11,436 nucleotides of DNA, from contig DQCL01000281.1 in NCBI GenBank assembly GCA_003533975.1, forward strand, positions 1 through 11,436, read 5' to 3'. Below, in pieces: positions 4,894 through 11,436 of the stretch; the first letter of the stretch is position 1, and each line of letters opens with the position of its first letter. Made by a program: the position numbers and the translations under genes. The stretch comes from Octadecabacter sp. (GTDB taxonomy: Bacteria; Pseudomonadota; Alphaproteobacteria; Rhodobacterales; Rhodobacteraceae). Under the pieces are notes generated by a model. That model was not told the DNA's origin and searched no databases. It saw nothing but the letters and a program-made list of their open reading frames with translations.

Positions 4894-6513
4894 ATGGGTT
4901 GGATGCGAGACGAGACAGGGCTGGACAAGAATCCGGCGAATTATGTGCCCCTTACCCCGCTCAGCCATTTGGCACGCGCGGCGAAGGTTTTCGCACATCA
5001 CGAGGCACTCGTTTATGGCGATTTCCGGCTGACCTATGCGCAATATCATGGGCGGGTTTCCCAGCTTGCGAGTGCGCTGCAAATGGCGGGCGTGAATCCG
5101 GGCGATGTCGTTGCCACGCTCCTGCCCAACATCCCCGCACAGGCCGAGGCCCATTTTGGCGTACCTGCCTGCGGTGCTGTTTTGAACACCATCAATATCA
5201 GGCTCGATGTCAACACAATCGCCTATATTTTCGATCACGGCGAAGCAAAGGTCGTGTTGTGTGACAGCCAGTTCCTGCCCGTCTGCATGCAAGCGATTGA
5301 GCTGATGGACGGCGAAGCGCCTCTGGTGGTTGAAGTGCCCGACACACAGGCTGGCGTGCCTGAAATTGGCGAGCAAATCGACTATGAGACATTCCTTAAA
5401 GCAGGGGATCCCAATTTTGAATGGATGATGCCCGAGGATGAATGGGAAAGCATTTCGCTGAACTATACGTCCGGCACCACGGGGCGGCCCAAGGGCGTCG
5501 TGTGTCACCACCGCGGCGCATATCTGATGACGTCCGGCACACCGATCACATGGCAGATGACGCTGCACCCGCGCTACCTTACGATTGTGCCGTTATTCCA
5601 TTGTAACGGTTGGAACCACACATGGATGATTCCAAGCTTGGGTGGCACTGTGGTGTGCTGTCGCGATATTACGGCAGCGGCGATATATGATGCGATTGCC
5701 GATGAAGGTGTGACGCACTTTGGTGGCGCGCCGATCGTGCTGAACCTGCTCGTGAACGCCAAAGACACAGAGCGCCGCGACTTTGACCACACCGTTGAGG
5801 TCTTCACCGCAGGTGCGCCCCCCGCCCCTGCAACACTGGCTGCAATTGGCGATCTTGGGTTTAATGTGCAGCAAGTTTACGGTCTTACAGAAACCTATGG
5901 CCACGTTACCGAATGTCTCTGGAATGAAGACTGGGATGCGCTTTCAGCGGATGAGCAAGCGGTGATCAAAGCACGCCAAGGCGTAGCGTTCCCGCACATG
6001 GAAGACATCACCGTCATGTCTGACGACATGCAACAAGTCCCGATGGATGGCGCGACGCAGGGCGAAATAGTGATCCGCGGCAATTCGGTCATGAAAGGCT
6101 ATCTGAAAAACCCAAAAGCCACAGCCAAGGCATTCAGGGGCGGATATTTCCATTCAGAAGACATCGCCATTCAGCACCCTGATGGGGCAATGCAAATTGC
6201 GGACCGCGCCAAGGACATTATCATTTCTGGCGGCGAAAACATCTCAAGCGTCGAAGTCGAGGGCGCGTTGATGGGGCATCCAGATGTGATGCTGTGCGCA
6301 GTGGTGGCGATGCCCGATGACAAATGGGGCGAAGTGCCCTGTGCTTTTGTCGAACTAAAGGAAGGGCGCGACGAGGACGAAGCCGCGCTTATTGCGCTCA
6401 CACGCGAACGACTGGCTGGGTTCAAATGCCCAAAGAAAGTGGTGTTCGGGGAATTGCCCAAGACATCGACCGGAAAAATCCAGAAATTCGAGTTACGTAA
6501 GACATTTGGATGA
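4894..6513 (+). CDS. AMP-forming fatty acyl-CoA ligase (ANL superfamily, FadD/DmdB-like)
   Basis: This 539-residue enzyme activates a carboxylic acid to acyl-AMP and then acyl-CoA in the cytoplasm. All ANL core motifs are present: P-loop YTSGTTGRPKG (191-201), the PLFHCNGW block (233-240) typical of the medium/long-chain AAE group, YGLTET (329-334), YFHSED (418-423) with the ribose-binding Asp, DRAKDIIISGGENIS (437-451), and the C-terminal PKTSTGKIQK (522-531), where K528 is the catalytic lysine. The usual G before the Asp of the FHxGD motif is Glu here. The start at 4894 follows a strong GGGAGGA six bases upstream; an in-frame ATG at 4837 has none. Relatives in roseobacters include methylmercaptopropionate-CoA ligase (DmdB) and short- to long-chain fatty acyl ligases, so substrate is not fixed by sequence. 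Its TGA overlaps the ATG of the next gene. Confidence 0.92.
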   Translation: MGWMRDETGLDKNPANYVPLTPLSHLARAAKVFAHHEALVYGDFRLTYAQYHGRVSQLASALQMAGVNPGDVVATLLPNIPAQAEAHFGVPACGAVLNTINIRLDVNTIAYIFDHGEAKVVLCDSQFLPVCMQAIELMDGEAPLVVEVPDTQAGVPEIGEQIDYETFLKAGDPNFEWMMPEDEWESISLNYTSGTTGRPKGVVCHHRGAYLMTSGTPITWQMTLHPRYLTIVPLFHCNGWNHTWMIPSLGGTVVCCRDITAAAIYDAIADEGVTHFGGAPIVLNLLVNAKDTERRDFDHTVEVFTAGAPPAPATLAAIGDLGFNVQQVYGLTETYGHVTECLWNEDWDALSADEQAVIKARQGVAFPHMEDITVMSDDMQQVPMDGATQGEIVIRGNSVMKGYLKNPKATAKAFRGGYFHSEDIAIQHPDGAMQIADRAKDIIISGGENISSVEVEGALMGHPDVMLCAVVAMPDDKWGEVPCAFVELKEGRDEDEAALIALTRERLAGFKCPKKVVFGELPKTSTGKIQKFELRKTFG

Positions 6514-7061
6514 AAGCACTCTGGCTGATGGCCTGCGCACTTGCCTCGCCCGCAGCGGGGTTGGTGATCGCAGGCGATATCCTGCAAGAAACCTGCACGG
6601 GTCGGTTTGTGCTGCTTGACCCCAATGACGGTTTCACTGTCGGCAACGACAACTTCAATACCTGTCACCTTTACGCCTTTGACGAAGACCAGAACATCGT
6701 TCTACCCGAGCCTATTCGCGTGGATATCGGAGGGGTTGATGGTGTGATCGCGCAGGGCACCGAAGTCGCGAGCCATTATGTGTTCTTTGACAGCATCAAC
6801 GACACGCAATTCGCCTATGTTGAATTTGATGCGCCGATCCTTGGCGTGGCCGCTTATCAAGACACGATGGGGGCCACGGATTTTCTCGCCAACACCCGTG
6901 TCACCTACATAGGCGAGCGTCTACGCGGCCTAGAAGAAAACGATGACGTCTGGATTGATCCTGAACGCCCCGAACGTCTTTACGTGCTTTGGGCGGGCTC
7001 ATCGCCGGGGGATTACATTCGCGTCTTTACTGCCCGTTCTGTGGGTGCCGCCCTAATGTAA
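6510..7061 (+). CDS. Predicted secreted protein of unknown function, coupled to the acyl-CoA ligase gene
   Basis: This 183-residue protein begins MKALWLMACALASPAAG, a short Sec signal peptide with likely cleavage after the ASPAA stretch. The mature part is acidic and beta-rich in appearance, with two cysteines (C29 in ETCTG, C52 in NTCHL) that could form a disulfide in the periplasm or outside. Segments SHYVFFDS (88-95), FDAPILGVAAY (106-116), GLEENDDVWIDP (140-151) and SSPGDYIRVFTA (164-175) resemble, from memory, a domain seen in some exported proteins that carry PEP-CTERM-like sorting tails. No such tail, lipobox or transmembrane anchor is present here. The start overlaps the ligase stop as ATGA with no clear ribosome site, so expression probably depends on translational reinitiation. 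A strong terminator follows. I do not assign a function. Confidence 0.75.
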   Translation: MKALWLMACALASPAAGLVIAGDILQETCTGRFVLLDPNDGFTVGNDNFNTCHLYAFDEDQNIVLPEPIRVDIGGVDGVIAQGTEVASHYVFFDSINDTQFAYVEFDAPILGVAAYQDTMGATDFLANTRVTYIGERLRGLEENDDVWIDPERPERLYVLWAGSSPGDYIRVFTARSVGAALM

Positions 7062-7099
7062 AACGGCGCCCCGGGTTTCTCAGGGGCGCCGTTTCTTTT
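7061..7099. terminator. Strong hairpin terminator between convergent genes
   Basis: AAACGGCGCCCC (7061-7072) and GGGGCGCCGTTT (7083-7094) form a perfect 12-bp stem with a 10-base loop, followed on the plus strand by TTTCTTTT (7092-7099). It begins on the last base of the secreted-protein stop codon and ends 15 bases before the convergent BCCT gene. On the minus strand the stem is followed by TTTTACATT, so it can act in both directions. Confidence 0.88.
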
Positions 7100-7113
7100 C
7101 TCAAACGATCCGC

Positions 7114-8952
7114 TTATTCAGCGGGTGTTGCCGCAGCAGAAGACCCTGCTTTCTCGCGGCGGCTGTCGTTCCACATAGCTTTGATCAGCGAGATCACCAT
7201 CAAGACCATAACGATCGTGAAGGGCAACGCGCCGATGATCATCGCATCCTGAAGGGCATCGAACGGATTACCTGTGGTGCTAAGACCACCCGCAACCAGC
7301 AGCGAGCCAATGACCAACGTCAGGATCACGCCCCAAATGATGCGGTGCTTGATGCCTGTTTCCTGTTCACCACCGGACATGATCGTGTTCATGACCAAAA
7401 TGCCAGAGTCAGCGGACGTCACGAGGAACGTCATGATCAGAACCACACACATCACAGTGATCATTTGCAGGAAACCGCCTTCGATCATGTAGCTGAGTGT
7501 GACGAACAGCTTGTTGGTGTTGGACGCGCCGATAATTGCGCCTTCTGCTTGACCCGCAAGTTCCAGATCAATCGCTGTACCGCCAAGGATCGTCATCCAT
7601 GCAAAACACACCAAAGACGGTGCAATCACACAGCCAAGGATGAATTCACGAACTGTACGACCGCGCGAGATACGCGCAAGGAACAGACCTACGAACGGTG
7701 AGAACGCGATCCACCAAGCCCAGTAGAACGTGGTCCAACCGGACTGCCAACCGAACTGACGACCTTGGTTACCCGCTTCATAAACAGCCGCCAGTGTTTC
7801 AGGTGGGAGCGCAGCTGCGTCGCCCTCAAGGCCAGCCACGAAGCTATCATAAGACCCCCAAGCACCTTGAGCAGCGCCCAAAGAGTCCGCCAATGGTGCC
7901 GCGTCAGCCGGAAGAGCTGCTGCGAAGGCTTGCGCAGACTGCGGGCCGTATGCGCCAAAGGACAGGCTGAAGAAGTGGATGATATAGTCCACAAGGGCCG
8001 TGCCGTAGGTTGTCATGGCAAACATGAACGAACCAAAGATCACAAAGGTCAAAAGCAGGACGACCGACAGAACCAAGTTCAGGTTGGACAGGTACTTAAT
8101 ACCGCGACCAACACCGGACACAGCCGACAGGATCGACAGGAACATAATCAGCACAAGACCAGTCAACAGACCAACCGTTGACGGTGCCGGAGGCGCATCG
8201 CCCTCTGTTGCACTCATCAGCCATTCCATACCGGTTACAGCATACACGCCGTCAACGAATTGGCTGACACCGAACCCGATGGTTACGGACACACCAAGGA
8301 TCGTCGCGACAACACCCAGCACGTCAACAACGTGCCCGATTGGACCGTTTGCTGCTTTGCCCAAGATAGGCGTCAGCGCGGAACGGATCGTCAGCGGCAT
8401 GTCACGTGTATAGGCGTAGTATGCCAGCGACAGACCTGTGACCACGTAGATCGCCCAAGCGTGCAGACCATAGTGCAGGAACGTGTAACGGTAGCCGCTT
8501 AGAACAGCCTCCGCGGAGTTTCCGGCAACTGCGCCGGACACGGTTTCAGGGTTAGAGCCCCAAAGACCAAGCGGTTCAGCAGTCGCAAAGACCATCAGGC
8601 CCACACCCAGACCAGCACCGAACATCATGGAGAACCATGAGAAGTTCGAAAATTCTGGCGCTTCATCCGCACGGCCCAGCTTTTTCTTACCAATTGGCAG
8701 GATTGCCAAAATGATCAGGAAAAACGCAAACGCGCCTACGGAAATAATATAAAAGCTGTTAAACACGCCCAGCAACGACCAGTTCCAGCCATCGAGCGTG
8801 CTGCCCGCAGATACTGGCCAAATCAACGCCCACAACACCAACGCGACCATGAGGCCTTTTGAAATCAAAGCAATTGGAAGACTGTAGCCTTCATAGAATC
8901 CGCCACCCTGTTTTGGGATTTCCAGATCCGTAAATGGTTCCTTGAGTGCCAT
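7114..8952 (-). CDS. BCCT-family transporter (betaine/choline/carnitine/DMSP type) with enlarged loop before TM8
   Basis: This 612-residue secondary transporter imports trimethylammonium or dimethylsulfonium compounds, usually with Na+ or H+. Family marks are FGAGLGVGLMVFATAEPL (111-128, TM3), HYGLHAWAIY (160-169, TM4), FYWAWWIAFSPFVGLFLARI (409-428, TM8) followed by SRGRTVREF, and TSADSGILVMN (512-522). Twelve helices are expected. Against BetP as I recall it, the aromatic-box Trp189 position is Y161 and Trp377 is F417, while W194, Y197 and W374 equivalents are kept. Residues about 336-405, between TM7 and TM8, form an alanine-rich acidic insert that most members lack. The start at 8952 has GGAGAGG close upstream; the frame remains open to 9588 but that part is basic, low-quality sequence overlapping the divergent gene. 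The substrate, possibly glycine betaine, choline or DMSP, is not resolved. Confidence 0.9.
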   Translation of the reverse strand: MALKEPFTDLEIPKQGGGFYEGYSLPIALISKGLMVALVLWALIWPVSAGSTLDGWNWSLLGVFNSFYIISVGAFAFFLIILAILPIGKKKLGRADEAPEFSNFSWFSMMFGAGLGVGLMVFATAEPLGLWGSNPETVSGAVAGNSAEAVLSGYRYTFLHYGLHAWAIYVVTGLSLAYYAYTRDMPLTIRSALTPILGKAANGPIGHVVDVLGVVATILGVSVTIGFGVSQFVDGVYAVTGMEWLMSATEGDAPPAPSTVGLLTGLVLIMFLSILSAVSGVGRGIKYLSNLNLVLSVVLLLTFVIFGSFMFAMTTYGTALVDYIIHFFSLSFGAYGPQSAQAFAAALPADAAPLADSLGAAQGAWGSYDSFVAGLEGDAAALPPETLAAVYEAGNQGRQFGWQSGWTTFYWAWWIAFSPFVGLFLARISRGRTVREFILGCVIAPSLVCFAWMTILGGTAIDLELAGQAEGAIIGASNTNKLFVTLSYMIEGGFLQMITVMCVVLIMTFLVTSADSGILVMNTIMSGGEQETGIKHRIIWGVILTLVIGSLLVAGGLSTTGNPFDALQDAMIIGALPFTIVMVLMVISLIKAMWNDSRREKAGSSAAATPAE

Positions 8953-8968
8953 TTGTCCCTCTCCTTTC

Positions 8969-8997
8969 GAAACGCCTAGCGTTTCATATGTTTTTTT
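8969..8997 (-). promoter_or_regulatory. Inverted repeat with A-tract directly upstream of the BCCT ribosome site
   Basis: GAAACGC (8969-8975) and GCGTTTC (8979-8985) are perfect complements around CTA, 17 bases in all, ending three bases upstream of the AAGGAGAGG ribosome site of the BCCT gene. On the coding strand a seven-A run lies just before it. It could be a repressor operator, for example for a LacI- or TetR-type regulator, or a 5' leader hairpin. On the plus strand it is a hairpin followed by seven T, so it could also stop antisense transcription. Structure seen; role inferred. Confidence 0.5.
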
Positions 8998-9148
8998 ATC
9001 GCCGCGGTTCCTCGACGCGTGCTGGTGAAGCCTAACACTCAATTTTACATTTCGGGAACAGTTTGCGTCACCTGAGCGTCGATTAACGTCTGTCAAAACG
9101 CAAAAATTGCCGCTAAAATAGGTAAAACAGGAGGCAGAGCAGCCCCAA

Positions 9149-10165
9149 ATGACAGCTTTGACGGAATTCGATCGATTGGAAAGCGGCGGCCTTTGGCGGG
9201 CATCGCCGGATGAGCAACGCCGTGAGGTAACCGTTTCTTTCGGCAATGCTACGCTCATCCTCTCAGACAAAGCGGACCGCCCGTTAACCCACTGGTCCCT
9301 CCCAGCTGTGGAACGTCTGAACGTGGGAGAGCGCCCTGCTCTATTCTCACCTGGCTCGGACGCCACTGAAACGCTCGAAATCAGTGACGACATGATGATC
9401 GACGCGATGGAGAAGGTCCGCAAAACTGTGAAACGGCGCCGCAGCAGACCCGGGCGTTTGCGCAATATCGGACTGATTTCAGGATTGGGTGCGCTTGTTG
9501 TGGGGGCCGTCGTCTGGCTTCCGGATGCATTGATCCGTGAAGCACAGTCCGTTGTTCCAGCTGTACAGCGCGCAGAAATTGGCGCCACGTTGCTGGGCCA
9601 TATTCAGCGAATTACCGGACAGACCTGCCGTAGCCCGCTTGGGACAGCGGCATTGGAAAAACTACACGCACGGGCATTGGGACCGGATGCAGGTGGACAA
9701 GTATTTGTCGTCCCATCGGGCCCCGACACCGCCATCTATTTACCCGGTGGCTTGATCGTGATGAACCGCGACCTCATTGAGGACACAGAAGACCCCGCCG
9801 TCGTAGGTGGCCACATCATCGCAGCTGCCGCGCAATTACGCGCCCGTGACCCATTAGAAGCGCTGCTAAAGGAATCCGGTATCGGCACGACCTTCACCCT
9901 GCTGACCCAAGGCGAGATCGCGCCGGATACGCTTCGCAGCTACGCCGAAACACTGTTCGCAAGTCCGCCCGAACGTGCTGGCGATGATATCCTGCTTGAG
10001 ATGTTCGCCGATGCGCAGCTGCCCAGCACACCATACGCCTACGCCGTTGATGTGACTGGTGAATCCACGCTAGGATTGATCGAAGCAGACCCCATGCAAA
10101 GCGCCGGAGCGCCCGTGCTGTTGAGTGACGCCGAGTGGATCAGCCTTCAGGGTATTTGCGGCTAA
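9149..10165 (+). CDS. Membrane protein with degenerate M48 metallopeptidase-like domain (probable pseudo-protease)
   Basis: This 338-residue protein has three parts. Residues 1-80 are a soluble beta-rich region, GGLWRASPDEQRREVTVSFG, like the domain that precedes some alphaproteobacterial M48 peptidases. A basic patch, VKRRRSRPGRLR (94-105), precedes a single transmembrane helix (106-125), which by the positive-inside rule puts the C-terminal 210 residues in the periplasm. There, GTAALEKLHARAL (165-177) and AIYLPGGLIVMNRDLIEDTEDPAVVGGHIIAAAAQ (195-229, cited in parts) follow the M48 order FALPGGFIFVNRGLL then HExxH. The catalytic HEIGH is HIIAA (222-226), so the glutamate and second zinc histidine are gone. 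Two cysteines (C160, C337) lie in the periplasmic part. AGGAGG stands 14 bases before the ATG, a rather long gap. It is divergent from the BCCT gene. A catalytic role is unlikely; a binding or adaptor role is inference. Confidence 0.72.
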   Translation: MTALTEFDRLESGGLWRASPDEQRREVTVSFGNATLILSDKADRPLTHWSLPAVERLNVGERPALFSPGSDATETLEISDDMMIDAMEKVRKTVKRRRSRPGRLRNIGLISGLGALVVGAVVWLPDALIREAQSVVPAVQRAEIGATLLGHIQRITGQTCRSPLGTAALEKLHARALGPDAGGQVFVVPSGPDTAIYLPGGLIVMNRDLIEDTEDPAVVGGHIIAAAAQLRARDPLEALLKESGIGTTFTLLTQGEIAPDTLRSYAETLFASPPERAGDDILLEMFADAQLPSTPYAYAVDVTGESTLGLIEADPMQSAGAPVLLSDAEWISLQGICG

Positions 10166-10172
10166 CCCCCAT

Positions 10173-10207
10173 TAAAAAAGAAGAAGCCCTGCGTCTTCAT
10201 GCAAGGC
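10173..10207 (-). terminator. Rho-independent terminator for the SPOR-domain gene
   Basis: On the minus strand GCCTTGC (10207-10201) pairs with GCAGGGC (10192-10186), seven pairs with one G-U, around an 8-base loop. It is followed by TTCTTCTTTTTTAAT. It lies about 30 bases beyond the stop of the SPOR gene and 20 bases after the convergent M48-like gene, so it may also help to separate the two. Confidence 0.75.
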
Positions 10208-10238
10208 CCCTCCTCGGGAGAACAGTTTAATCTCGGTA

Positions 10239-11436
10239 TTAGCGGCGCGTGAAAGCCCCTGAGTAACCCGCACCACGCGCGGTTCCCAATGCGCTTTGCA
10301 ATTGGCTGTCATTGCCGAACGGCCCTGCCAATACGATGCGCATTTCGTGGCCATTCTGGTTGAATACACCAACCCGCATAGGCAAGCCGCGTGAACGCAA
10401 GGACTGCGCGATAGACTGTGCCTGATTGCGGGTCTCATACGTTCCGACCTGCACATAACGGTGGCCACTGATCAGTTCACGGCGCTGTGGCTGCGGTGCG
10501 GACGCACGGGTTGTAACGCGTGGTTGCTCAACAGCCTGCGGGGCACGAGGGGCCGTCGCATATTGAACGCGGTTAGACGATGGGCTTTGTGTATATGATC
10601 CAGCCGGAATACCGCGCTGGGTGTTCAAGCGGCCATCACTCCAAACGCGATCAAAACCATTCGGAACTGTTGGCGCAGCAAGCGCGTAGCTGTTCGTCGG
10701 GTTGGAATACGGCGGCGGATCCTGATTAAGGAGACTTCCAACGAAACCCTGTGTGGAAATTGAAGTGCGCGAACGCGAAACGATGTCTTGGCCAGTCGAG
10801 ACACCTGAAGGCCCCACTGCGAAACGCGTGTTAGCATTTGGCGTGAAGGTTGATCCAGGCGCACTATCAAGCGGGTTGGAATACGGGGCGCGGTTCAGCT
10901 GGGCCGTAATTTGCGCAGGCCTAGGGTCGAACGTTGAGCCAGGCGCATAATCAAGCGGGTTAGAGTAAGGGCGCTGCGGCAACGCAAGATCAGCTTGCAA
11001 ACGTCCAAATGCACTTTGCGTTGTCGGCGCTGCAGGCTGGCCACACTGGATGGGAAGACCTGTGCGCGCACTGATATACTGGCGACCTGACGCATTCATA
11101 TCGGCACAAGCCTGAGCGCGGTTCAAACGAGACGGCCCGGCGGCAGGGGCTTGTGGGACTGGACGGGGTGCAGCGGCGGCGATTTGTGGCGCTGGGGCAT
11201 TTCCGCAGTCGATCGGCTGACCAGTGCGTTGACTAATGAGGCTTGGCTGAACACCGGTCAGTCCGGCACAGGCCTGCGCGCGCGTAATCGTACGGGGCTG
11301 CGTGGACGGCGCCGTGATCACACGTGGTGATGGCAGTGCCGATGCTGGGGCGACAGTTGCGGGCTGTCCAATTTGCGGGGTGATCGTTGCCGGACGCGCC
11401 ACGCGCTGTGCGGGGGCCGAGGCGATAACAGGCGGT
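10239..11436 (-). CDS. SPOR-domain protein with duplicated Cys modules and PYSNP repeats (5' end outside window)
   Basis: About 398 residues are visible and the frame is open to the window edge, so the N-terminus is missing; the GTG at 11402 is an internal valine, not a start. Numbering from that valine, the last 75 residues (313-387) are a SPOR domain, GHRYVQVGTYETRNQAQSIA and onward, which binds denuded septal peptidoglycan in the cell envelope. Before it is a long proline-, alanine- and glutamine-rich region. Two 27-residue modules share RAQAC-x(11)-S-x-RTG-x-PI-x-CG (41-67 and 95-121), with cysteines exactly 21 apart in each. Then come PYSNPLDYAPGSTF (145-158), PYSNPLDSAPGSTF (173-186) and a shorter PYSNP (231-235). 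This suggests an exported envelope protein with disulfides within each module and a flexible stalk leading to the septum. Its exact role is unknown. A terminator follows. Confidence 0.85.
   Translation of the reverse strand, partial: PPVIASAPAQRVARPATITPQIGQPATVAPASALPSPRVITAPSTQPRTITRAQACAGLTGVQPSLISQRTGQPIDCGNAPAPQIAAAAPRPVPQAPAAGPSRLNRAQACADMNASGRQYISARTGLPIQCGQPAAPTTQSAFGRLQADLALPQRPYSNPLDYAPGSTFDPRPAQITAQLNRAPYSNPLDSAPGSTFTPNANTRFAVGPSGVSTGQDIVSRSRTSISTQGFVGSLLNQDPPPYSNPTNSYALAAPTVPNGFDRVWSDGRLNTQRGIPAGSYTQSPSSNRVQYATAPRAPQAVEQPRVTTRASAPQPQRRELISGHRYVQVGTYETRNQAQSIAQSLRSRGLPMRVGVFNQNGHEMRIVLAGPFGNDSQLQSALGTARGAGYSGAFTRR
10698..10970 (-). repeat. PYSNP coding repeats in the SPOR-domain gene
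   Basis: Two nearly identical 14-residue units, PYSNPLDYAPGSTF (10929-10970) and PYSNPLDSAPGSTF (10845-10886), begin 84 bases apart. A third, shortened PYSNP unit lies at 10698-10712. DNA identity between the first two is high, which suggests recent tandem duplication in the linker. Confidence 0.8.
11040..11282 (-). repeat. Duplicated 27-codon two-cysteine module in the SPOR-domain gene
   Basis: Copies at 11202-11282 and 11040-11120 encode RAQAC...RTGxPIxCG with equal length and cysteine spacing. Outside the conserved positions the residues differ widely, so the duplication is old and the motif is under selection. Confidence 0.8.

Noticed and set aside
4732..5568. 278-codon open frame on the minus strand opposite the acyl-CoA ligase
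   Set aside because: It is rich in His, Cys and Arg with no domain pattern, and lies opposite a complete ligase with every motif; it is a frame shadow.
4894..8952. DMSP uptake and demethylation module (BCCT plus DmdB-like ligase)
   Set aside because: The genes are convergent, separated by a strong terminator, and no dmdA, dmdC, dmdD or ddd gene is in view; both families have many other substrates.
8953..9588. N-terminal extension of the BCCT frame
   Set aside because: The extra 212 residues are basic and serine-rich with no family match, and overlap the divergent gene. A strong ribosome site precedes ATG 8952.
10698..11282. CRISPR-like or mobile-element repeats
   Set aside because: The repeats are in frame, encode conserved residues in a SPOR protein, and have irregular spacing without unique spacers.
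11400..11402. GTG as the start of the SPOR-domain gene
   Set aside because: The frame continues open to the window edge with the same Ala/Pro-rich composition and no ribosome site, so the gene is incomplete in this window.

Overview
The window (about 11.4 kb, moderately GC-rich, densely packed) looks like chromosomal DNA of a marine Rhodobacteraceae (Roseobacter-group) alphaproteobacterium. The grounds are the mix of gene families: a FadJ-type beta-oxidation enzyme, a free-standing Hint_2 protein, a small PKTGGT-type sulfotransferase, a BCCT transporter and a long SPOR protein. Codon use is similar throughout. I see no rRNA, tRNA, CRISPR array, transposase, phage gene or attachment site. This placement is from family knowledge, not from a database search.

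Layout. 1-770: 3' end of a fadJ-like gene and its terminator. 798-2282: a two-gene thiol-metalloid type operon. An ArsR-family repressor with a C-terminal Cys-Cys pair lies behind a promoter that carries a perfect 18-bp palindrome, and is probably translated from a leaderless mRNA. It is followed, across a terminator-like hairpin sitting on its stop codon, by a PF03773 (ArsP/YraQ-like) permease. 2368-3009 (minus): a Hint-fold protein that appears to lack the splicing nucleophile. 3210-4762 (minus): an EamA/DMT exporter whose stop overlaps the start of a small sulfotransferase (ATGA). 4894-7061 (plus): an acyl-CoA ligase overlapping (ATGA) a secreted protein of unknown function, closed by a strong hairpin terminator. 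7114-8952 (minus): a BCCT transporter with an unusually long insertion before TM8. 9149-10165 (plus): a membrane protein that looks like an M48 metallopeptidase that has lost its HExxH site. 10239 to the window end (minus): a SPOR-domain protein with duplicated two-cysteine modules and PYSNP repeats, incomplete at its 5' end.

How the parts fit. The ArsR/permease pair is the only unit whose shape predicts a regulated response, probably efflux of a thiol-reactive species such as methylarsenite. The ligase and FadJ could both feed acyl-CoA catabolism but are not adjacent. The other genes are typical core or accessory genes of this family of bacteria. I do not see a clearly new multi-gene system. 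The observations most worth a second look are the layered regulation of the ArsR operon, the pseudo-protease, the Cys-module SPOR protein and the modified BCCT transporter.
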